Below are positions 1 through 5,244 of a stretch of DNA of 5,244 nucleotides, in pieces. Position 1 is the stretch's first letter. Every line of letters begins with the position of its first letter. The notes under the pieces are model-generated. The model did no database searches. It was not told where the DNA came from and saw only the letters and a program-made list of their open reading frames with translations. Source of the stretch: Dysgonamonadaceae bacterium (GTDB lineage: Bacteria; Bacteroidota; Bacteroidia; Bacteroidales; Azobacteroidaceae); NCBI GenBank assembly GCA_031276105.1, contig JAISNS010000283.1:1-5244 (forward strand), in the 5' to 3' direction. A program made the translations under genes and the position numbers.

Positions 1-9
1 TGACCCGCA

Positions 10-64
10 ATCCCCTGATTAAATGTTCTGCGTTTTTCAGGGGATCCCGCGTCAAGCGCGGGAT
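10..64. repeat. Two overlapping palindromes, REP-like intergenic element
   Basis: Two perfect inverted repeats share a few bases. The first pairs ATCCCCTGA (10-18) with TCAGGGGAT (37-45) across an 18-nt loop. The second pairs ATCCCGCG (44-51) with CGCGGGAT (57-64) around the loop TCAAG. Because 44-45 belong to both stems, the two hairpins are mutually exclusive at their junction. GC-rich palindromes of the form ATCCCGCG-loop-CGCGGGATGACA resemble dispersed REP-like intergenic elements found in many bacterial genomes; that resemblance is from memory and was not searched. A role as the 3' end of a gene left of the window is possible, but no U-tract follows either stem. Confidence 0.6.
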
Positions 65-105
65 GACAACGGTGTATGGGATGAGAACGGCGCACGGGAT
101 GACAG
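60..105. repeat. Degenerate 18-bp tandem repeat
   Basis: Copies begin at 60, 78 and 96. Copy 1 is GGGATGACAACGGTGTAT and copy 2 is GGGATGAGAACGGCGCAC, differing at a few positions. Copy 3 keeps only the first nine bases, GGGATGACA, before diverging. The right arm of the neighbouring palindrome (57-64) runs into copy 1, so palindrome and tandem repeat form one composite element. No function can be assigned. Confidence 0.6.
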
Positions 106-196
106 GGTAGATAAACGGACACAAAAAAATACCTGCCGAATCTCTTATTGGGAGATAGACAAGTATTGTATTTTCCTGAAACAGGATTATATTTCG

Positions 197-500
<304 letters not shown>

Positions 501-591
501 AAGAGTAAACAAGTGACAAGCGACAAGTGCGCTAAACAAACGCCGCTTCGCGCCCTCGTTTACTCGTTTACTTGTTTACTCGTTTACTCTT
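501..591. repeat. Long imperfect inverted repeat in the clpB leader
   Basis: AAGAGTAAAC (501-510) is perfectly complementary to GTTTACTCTT (582-591). Pairing continues imperfectly inward: the series AAGTGACAAGCGACAAG (511-527) faces the GTTTACT-type units at 555-581, with mismatches and single-base bulges. The centre contains GCGC (529-532), CGCCGCTTCGCGCC (541-554) and no gene. As RNA this would be a hairpin of roughly 90 nt ending about 18 nt before the clpB Shine-Dalgarno sequence. It could be a dispersed intergenic repeat, or a leader structure affecting clpB mRNA stability or expression. The pairing is seen; the role is inference. Confidence 0.6.
555..586 (+). repeat. Four tandem copies of an 8-bp unit, CTCGTTTA
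   Basis: The copies lie at 555-562, 563-570, 571-578 (CTTGTTTA, one change) and 579-586, followed by a degenerate CTCTTAGA. The array forms the right arm of the inverted repeat at 501-591 and ends 22 bp before the clpB ribosome binding site. Eight-base units are not multiples of three, and no open frame is indicated, so this is non-coding repeat DNA. Confidence 0.85.
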
Positions 592-608
592 AGAAATCAT
601 ACGAAAAG

Positions 609-615
609 AAAGGAG
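609..615 (+). promoter_or_regulatory. Shine-Dalgarno sequence of clpB
   Basis: AAAGGAG ends nine bases before the ATG at 625, a usable Shine-Dalgarno spacing. It supports this ATG as the clpB start. It stands out because neither the araC-type gene nor prfB in this window has a comparable site. Confidence 0.75.
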
Positions 616-624
616 AAATACAAT

Positions 625-3213
625 ATGAACTTAAACAATTTTACAATCAAAGCGCAGGAAGTCATTCAAAAAAGCATTGAACTTACCCAACAGAAAAAGC
701 AGCAATCCATTGAACCTGCCCATCTGATGAAATCCGTTTTAACCGAAGCGGAAAGTGTCGTGCATTTTCTTTTCCAAAAAATGGGCGTCAATGGGCAAAA
801 CCTTCACGCCATTCTGGACAAAGAGATTGAGTCCTATCCGAAAGTATCGGGCGGCGAACCGTTTTTGGGCAGGGAAGCCAATGCCGTTTTGCAAAAAGCG
901 GTGGACGTCAGTTCCAAAATGGGCGACCAATACGTGTCGGTCGAATCGCTTATTCTGGCCTTGTTTGAGGTGAAAAGTACGGTCTCCACGATGTTGCGCG
1001 ACGCAGGAATCACCGAAAAGGAACTGACCGCCGCCATTCGTGAATTGCGAAACGGCAACCGGGTAAACAGCCAGTCGGCAGAAGATACGTATCAGTCGCT
1101 GTCGAAATATGCAATAAACCTGAACGAACGGGCGCGCGCCGGAAAATTAGATCCCGTCATCGGACGGGATGAAGAAATCCGCCGGGTGTTGCAGATATTG
1201 AGTCGCCGCACCAAAAATAACCCAATCTTAATCGGTGAGCCTGGCGTAGGTAAAACCGCGATTGCCGAAGGATTGTCGCACCGGATTGTCCGCGGGGACG
1301 TACCGGATAACCTGAAAACGAAGCAGATTTTTTCCTTAGATATGGGCGCTTTAATTGCCGGCGCCAAATACAAAGGCGAATTTGAAGAACGCTTGAAATC
1401 GGTGGTCAATGAAGTGATTGGCTCGGACGGGGAAATTATCCTCTTTATCGACGAAATCCACACCTTAGTGGGCGCCGGTGGCGGCGAAGGCGCAATGGAC
1501 GCCGCCAATATCCTGAAACCGGCGTTGGCTCGCGGCGAATTGCGGGCGATCGGCGCCACGACGTTGAACGAATACCAAAAGTATTTTGAAAAAGACAAGG
1601 CTTTGGAACGCCGTTTCCAACAGGTACTGATTGACGAACCGACCGAACCGGACGCCGTTTCCATCCTTCGCGGATTGAAAGAGAAATACGAAAACCATCA
1701 CAAGATACGGATCAAAGACGACGCGATTATTGCTTCGGTGCATTTGTCGAGCCGCTACATTTCCGACCGTTATTTGCCCGACAAAGCCATCGACCTGATG
1801 GACGAAGCGGCTGCCCGGTTGCGGATGCAAGTCGATTCCGTGCCGGAAGCCTTAGACGAAATCACCCGGAAAATCACGCAGTTGGAAATTGAACGGGAAG
1901 CCATCAAACGCGAAAACGATACCGGCAAACTGGAAATCCTGAACAGGGAAATTGCCGATTTACGCGAAGAAGAATCGCACATGAAAGCCAAATGGGAATC
2001 GGAACGCGAAATCATCAACAAAATCCAACAGAATAAAATCGACATCGAAGACTTGAAATATCAGGCCGAAAAAGCCGAACGGGAAGGCGATTACGGAAAA
2101 GTAGCCGAAATCCGTTACGGGTTTTTGCGGCAAAAAGAAACCGAAATCGAGAAATTTCAGCAGGAATTGAGCGCCATGCAAGGAGTGAGCGCGATGATTA
2201 AAGAAGAAGTCGATGCGGACGACATTGCCGACGTCGTTTCGCGCTGGACGGGAATCCCCGTGGGGCGGATGCTTCAAAGCGAATCGGACAAACTGTTGCA
2301 CCTGGAAGAAGAACTGCACAAGCGGGTTGTGGGGCAGCAGGAAGCGATAACCGCCGTTTCGGACGCCATTCGCCGGAGCCGCGCCGGTTTGCAAGACCCG
2401 AAACGGCCGGTCGGTTCGTTTATTTTCCTCGGGACAACGGGAGTCGGTAAAACCGAATTAGCCAAAGCCTTGGCCGAATACCTTTTCAACGACGAAAACA
2501 TGATGACCCGCATCGACATGAGCGAATATCAGGAAAAATTTGCCGTCACCCGTTTAATCGGTTCGCCTCCGGGATACGTCGGTTATGACGAAGGCGGACA
2601 GTTGACCGAAGCCGTGCGCCGGAAACCCTATTCCGTTGTTTTGTTCGACGAAATCGAAAAGGCGCATCCCGACGTTTTCAATATCCTGTTGCAAGTTTTG
2701 GACGACGGCCGTTTGACCGATAACAAGGGGCGCGTGGCGAATTTCAAGAATACGATTATCATCATGACGTCCAATATCGGGTCGAATATTATCCGCGACA
2801 GTTTTGAAAAGATCAATACAGACAACCGCGAACAGGTAATCGAAGACACCAAAAACGAAATCTTGGATTTGTTGAAGCGGACGATTCGCCCGGAATTTCT
2901 GAACCGGATCGACGAAACCATCATGTTTACGCCTTTGGATGAAGCCGAAATTAAAGAAATCGTGCAGTTGCAGTTGAACCTCGTGAAAAAACAGTTGTCC
3001 GGCAACGGGATTGATTTGCAGTTCACGGATGCCGCCGTCAAGCGGATAGCGGAAGAAGGCTACGACCCGCAATTTGGGGCGCGTCCGGTGAAACGGGTGA
3101 TTCAACGACAAGTGCTCAACCCCCTGTCTAAAGATATTTTGGCAAGGAAAATCAATCATGCTCAACCGGTCGTAGTTGATGTAATCGGCGGACAATTGAC
3201 GTTCGGCAACTAA
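625..3213 (+). CDS. clpB: ATP-dependent disaggregase ClpB (Hsp100, AAA+)
   Basis: ClpB is a cytoplasmic hexameric AAA+ chaperone that, with DnaK/DnaJ/GrpE, pulls polypeptides out of heat-induced aggregates. The 862-residue length is normal for the family. Domains in order: N-terminal Clp-N repeat domain (about 1-145); AAA-1 with Walker A GEPGVGKT (204-211), pore loop KYKGEFEE (248-255), Walker B ILFIDE (272-277) and arginine fingers ERR (328-330); coiled-coil middle domain (about 405-525) with a DnaK-contact-type segment near 482-499; AAA-2 with Walker A GTTGVGKT (603-610), pore loop GYVGYDEGG (650-658), Walker B VVLFDE (671-676), FLNRID (758-763) and sensor-2 GAR (818-820). The long middle domain and the absence of an IGF/IGL ClpP-docking loop separate it from ClpA, ClpC and ClpX. 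All catalytic residues are intact. The ATG follows a good Shine-Dalgarno site. The next gene starts one base after the stop, suggesting an operon. No CIRCE or other heat-shock operator was recognised upstream. Confidence 0.98.
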   Translation: MNLNNFTIKAQEVIQKSIELTQQKKQQSIEPAHLMKSVLTEAESVVHFLFQKMGVNGQNLHAILDKEIESYPKVSGGEPFLGREANAVLQKAVDVSSKMGDQYVSVESLILALFEVKSTVSTMLRDAGITEKELTAAIRELRNGNRVNSQSAEDTYQSLSKYAINLNERARAGKLDPVIGRDEEIRRVLQILSRRTKNNPILIGEPGVGKTAIAEGLSHRIVRGDVPDNLKTKQIFSLDMGALIAGAKYKGEFEERLKSVVNEVIGSDGEIILFIDEIHTLVGAGGGEGAMDAANILKPALARGELRAIGATTLNEYQKYFEKDKALERRFQQVLIDEPTEPDAVSILRGLKEKYENHHKIRIKDDAIIASVHLSSRYISDRYLPDKAIDLMDEAAARLRMQVDSVPEALDEITRKITQLEIEREAIKRENDTGKLEILNREIADLREEESHMKAKWESEREIINKIQQNKIDIEDLKYQAEKAEREGDYGKVAEIRYGFLRQKETEIEKFQQELSAMQGVSAMIKEEVDADDIADVVSRWTGIPVGRMLQSESDKLLHLEEELHKRVVGQQEAITAVSDAIRRSRAGLQDPKRPVGSFIFLGTTGVGKTELAKALAEYLFNDENMMTRIDMSEYQEKFAVTRLIGSPPGYVGYDEGGQLTEAVRRKPYSVVLFDEIEKAHPDVFNILLQVLDDGRLTDNKGRVANFKNTIIIMTSNIGSNIIRDSFEKINTDNREQVIEDTKNEILDLLKRTIRPEFLNRIDETIMFTPLDEAEIKEIVQLQLNLVKKQLSGNGIDLQFTDAAVKRIAEEGYDPQFGARPVKRVIQRQVLNPLSKDILARKINHAQPVVVDVIGGQLTFGN

Positions 3214-3214
3214 A

Positions 3215-4108
3215 ATGAAAGAAGCCATCCACATCAAATATTTAATAGCGAACGAACAAGATGCCTCGTGGGGTTTAACCATCAATACGGTCGGTTATCA
3301 GCATATAATGGCCGGAACGTCTTATCCTCCGGGCAATCATCCGACACGTTATTTGTTTTCTACGCAAAAAGGACGGGTGCTGGACGAATATCAACTGTTG
3401 TATTTGTCGCGGGGAAAAGGCTGTTTCACTTCCCTGAATTGCAAACCAACCGAAATCCGCGCCGGTCACTTCTTTTTATTGTACCCCGGAGAATGGCACA
3501 ATTACGAACCCCTAAAAGAATGTGGATGGGATGAATATTGGATTGGTTTCAGTGGCGTTAATATGAATAACCGCATCCAAAACGGTTTCTTTAACAAGAG
3601 TAAACCGATTTTTAATGTAGGAATTAACGAAGAAATTGTTCATTTGTATAAACAGGCGATTCATATTGCCCAAGAACAGGAACCGGGATTTCAGCAGATG
3701 TTGGCGGGAATTGTGAATTACCTGCTCGGCTTGGCTTATTCGCGCGACAAGTTAAATGCGTTAGAAGATTTGCAGGTTGCCAATCAAATCAATCAGGCTA
3801 AAATTATCATGCTCGATTCTTATACGGAAAACGTCAATCTCGAAAGTATTGCTACTCAACTGAACATGAGCTATTCGTGGTTCAGGCGTGTTTTCAAGCA
3901 ATACACCGGCTTTTCCCCTTCGCAGTATGTACAGGAATTGCGATTGCAAAGGAGCAAAGATTTATTAACCCATACAAGCAAGTCCATCAAAGAAATAGCC
4001 TATAATTCCGGATTTGAAAACAGCGACTATTTCTGTACGGCTTTCAGGAGAAAAACCGGATCAACACCCACAATGTACCGCGATTTCACACGGGGAAAAC
4101 ACTTGTAA
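3215..4108 (+). CDS. AraC-family transcriptional regulator
   Basis: This encodes a 297-residue one-component regulator. The N-terminal half (about 20-170) looks like an AraC-type cupin effector-binding domain. It includes LYLSRGKGCF (62-71), AGHFFLLYPGEWHNYEP (83-99) and WDEYWIGFSG (105-114), the pattern of sugar-sensing AraC relatives. The C-terminal part holds two helix-turn-helix motifs: the first about 208-239 (LESIATQLNMSYSWFRRVFK), the second about 257-293 (IKEIAYNSGFENSDYFCTAF, then the FRRKTGSTPTMYR signature). There is no signal peptide, membrane segment or sensor-kinase module. The ATG at 3215 is the only ATG after an in-frame TGA at 3197-3199. It lies one base after the clpB stop and has no Shine-Dalgarno site, so translational coupling to clpB is likely. 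No sugar-utilisation gene lies nearby, so the ligand and targets are unknown. Its stop abuts the prfB stop on the other strand. Confidence 0.95.
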   Translation: MKEAIHIKYLIANEQDASWGLTINTVGYQHIMAGTSYPPGNHPTRYLFSTQKGRVLDEYQLLYLSRGKGCFTSLNCKPTEIRAGHFFLLYPGEWHNYEPLKECGWDEYWIGFSGVNMNNRIQNGFFNKSKPIFNVGINEEIVHLYKQAIHIAQEQEPGFQQMLAGIVNYLLGLAYSRDKLNALEDLQVANQINQAKIIMLDSYTENVNLESIATQLNMSYSWFRRVFKQYTGFSPSQYVQELRLQRSKDLLTHTSKSIKEIAYNSGFENSDYFCTAFRRKTGSTPTMYRDFTRGKHL

Positions 4109-4121
4109 TCAACTTTCCCCG
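4091..4121. terminator. Hairpin over the convergent stop codons, possible bidirectional 3' end signal
   Basis: CGGGGAAA (4091-4098) and TTTCCCCG (4114-4121) form a perfect 8-bp stem with a 15-nt loop. The loop contains both stop codons: TAA of the araC-type gene (4106-4108) and the complement of TGA of prfB (4109-4111). The structure lies at the 3' end of both transcripts, inside both coding sequences. It is not a textbook intrinsic terminator, because neither strand shows a U-tract after the stem and the loop is long. It might stabilise mRNA ends, assist factor-dependent termination, or be coincidence. Confidence 0.4.
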
Positions 4122-5222
4122 CCAAATTCCATCAAGTAGGCTTTGATAAAAGCATCCAAATCGCCATCCATGACGGCTCCGACGTTAGATGTTTGATAAT
4201 CCGTGCGGTGGTCTTTCACCCGCCGGTCGTCGAAAACATACGAACGAATCTGCGAACCCCATTCGATTTTCTTTTTTCCGGCTTCAATTTTAGCCGAAGC
4301 TTTCCTTCTTCGTTCCAATTCCAGTTCATACAACTGCGATTTCAGCAAACGGATAGCATTATCTTTATTTCCAAACTGCGAACGCGATTCCGTATTTTCG
4401 ATAACGATTTCCTTCACTTCGCCCGTATCCGGGTCTTTGTAGTTGTAATGCAAACGAACGCCGGTTTCGACCTTGTTCACATTTTGACCGCCGGCCCCGC
4501 TCGACCGGAAAGTATCCCAAGAAATATCGCCCGGATTGACGGCAATTTCAATCGTATCATCCACCAAAGGAACAACGGCGACCGACGAAAAAGAAGTCAT
4601 CCGTTTGCCCTGCGCATTATAGGGGGAAACACGAACCAAGCGGTGAACGCCATTTTCGCTTTTCAAATAGCCGAAAGCATAATCGCCTTCTATCTGGAGC
4701 GTTACGGTTTTTATTCCGGCGTCGTCTCCATCCAGCCAGTTGGTAACGGTTACTTTATAGCCTTTGCTTTCGCACCAGCGGCTGTACATGCGGTAAAGCA
4801 TTTCCGCCCAGTCTTGGGCTTCCGTTCCGCCGGCTCCGGCATTAATTTTTAATACGGCGCCCAAATGGTCTTCTTCGGAACGAAGCATATTCTTCAATTC
4901 CAAGTTTTCAAGCAAAACAAGAACCTGTTTATAAGCCGCATCCACTTCGTCTTCGGTCGTAACACCTTCTTTCAGGAAATCATAAGCCAACTGCAATTCT
5001 TCCGTTGCCGATTTGATTTCGTTGTAGGCTACAATCCACGATTTGATTTCGCGCACTTTACGCATTTGTTCTTCGGCGCTTTTTGGATCCTCCCAAAAAT
5101 CAGGCGCTTGCGTACGAAGTTCTTCCTCTTCTAACTGAATTGTTTTGGCATCAATGTCAAAGATACCCCCTCAGCGCCGACTCGCGCTCCAATACTTCCT
5201 GTAATTGGTCTATCGTTATCAT
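4109..5222 (-). CDS. prfB: Peptide chain release factor 2, with programmed +1 frameshift
   Basis: RF2 recognises UGA and UAA in the ribosomal A site and triggers release of the finished protein. The gene is read in two frames. Codons 1-21 run from the ATG at 5222-5220 (MITIDQLQEVL... to ...LRGYL) to an in-frame TGA at 5159-5157. Skipping T5159 continues as DIDAKTIQLEEEEL... through the canonical APDFWEDPKSAEEQ to the TGA at 4111-4109, giving 370 residues, close to the usual RF2 length. In full-length numbering the stop-recognition tripeptide is SPY at 199-201 (Escherichia coli has SPF), within the lineage-style loop SPYNAQGKRMTSF. The catalytic GGQ is at 244-246, in SSGAGGQNVNK. The C-terminal VKDHRTDYQTSNV block is also intact. 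The ATG at 5222 is the only start after an in-frame TAA at 5231-5229; there is no Shine-Dalgarno site, and only 22 bp of upstream DNA is visible. A shorter protein starting at Met 5065 would lose about 50 residues of domain 1 and is unlikely. Confidence 0.97.
5156..5171 (-). promoter_or_regulatory. prfB programmed +1 frameshift site
   Basis: Reading the minus strand, AGGGGG (5171-5166) is followed by TAT, the slippery codon CTT (5162-5160), TGA (5159-5157) and C (5156). This matches the Escherichia coli prfB site, AGG GGG TAT CTT TGA C. The Shine-Dalgarno-like AGGGGG pairs with 16S rRNA inside the elongating ribosome. When RF2 is scarce, UGA is decoded slowly and tRNA-Leu slips from CUU to UUU. 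The result is negative autoregulation: abundant RF2 terminates at the UGA and yields a 21-residue dead-end peptide. Confidence 0.96.
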
Positions 5223-5244
5223 GTTATTTTAATAATATTCGTAT

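Noticed and set aside
514..540. AGTGCGCTAA resembling half of a CIRCE (HrcA) operator before clpB
   Set aside because: It has two extra bases relative to GAGTGCTAA, and no TTAGCACTC partner lies at the required nine-base spacing.
1060..1105. Internal start that would give an N-terminally shortened ClpB, as in E. coli
   Set aside because: The Val near residue 147 is encoded by GTA, not GTG or ATG, and I see no ribosome binding site before it.
2554..3285. Long minus-strand frame (243 codons) antisense to clpB, with others at 1092-1664 and 1960-2394
   Set aside because: These are shadows of the clpB codon pattern. The plus-strand frame encodes an intact ClpB with every expected motif.
4193..4852. 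Plus-strand frame of 219 codons opposite prfB
   Set aside because: It is a shadow of prfB, whose product matches RF2 throughout. The Phe/Arg-rich composition is typical of an antisense reading.
5157..5159. The in-frame TGA in prfB as a disabling mutation or sequencing error
   Set aside because: The surrounding AGGGGG-TAT-CTT-TGA-C is the known programmed frameshift signal, so the gene is functional.

Overview
The window looks like chromosomal DNA from a member of the Bacteroidota, most likely order Bacteroidales. This is an inference from protein sequence style. The ClpB has a GTTGVGKTELAKALAEYLF second Walker A region, and the peptide release factor 2 carries an SPYNAQGKRMTSF recognition loop, both of which I associate with this phylum. 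Two of the three genes also lack a Shine-Dalgarno sequence. No 16S rRNA or other decisive marker is present, so genus and species cannot be named.

Layout. Positions 1-624 hold no convincing gene. They are rich in repeats: a REP-like pair of palindromes and an 18-bp tandem repeat (10-105), a (GT)18 microsatellite (198-234), a small palindrome (344-363), and a long imperfect inverted repeat (501-591) whose right arm is an 8-bp tandem array. A clear ribosome binding site then leads into clpB (625-3213, +), which encodes the disaggregase ClpB. One base after the clpB stop, an AraC-family regulator gene begins (3215-4108, +). Its stop codon directly abuts the stop codon of prfB, which runs the other way (4109-5222, -). 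The prfB gene is complete only if a programmed +1 ribosomal frameshift at an AGGGGG-TAT-CTT-TGA-C site is allowed. The ORF starting at the internal Met (5065) lacks the true N-terminus.

How the parts relate. clpB and the araC-type gene are probably co-transcribed, and the regulator is probably translated by coupling to clpB termination. Its ligand and targets cannot be read from the sequence. clpB (protein disaggregation) and prfB (termination at UGA and UAA) are housekeeping genes that meet tail to tail. A perfect 8-bp inverted repeat sits over the two stop codons and may mark a shared 3' end, although it lacks U-tracts.

Novelty. I see no new defence system, mobile element or CRISPR array. 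The items most worth a second look are the repeat-laden clpB leader with its GT microsatellite, the zero-spacing convergent junction with a hairpin inside both coding sequences, the clpB-araC pairing, and the prfB frameshift in a phylum that uses Shine-Dalgarno pairing sparingly.
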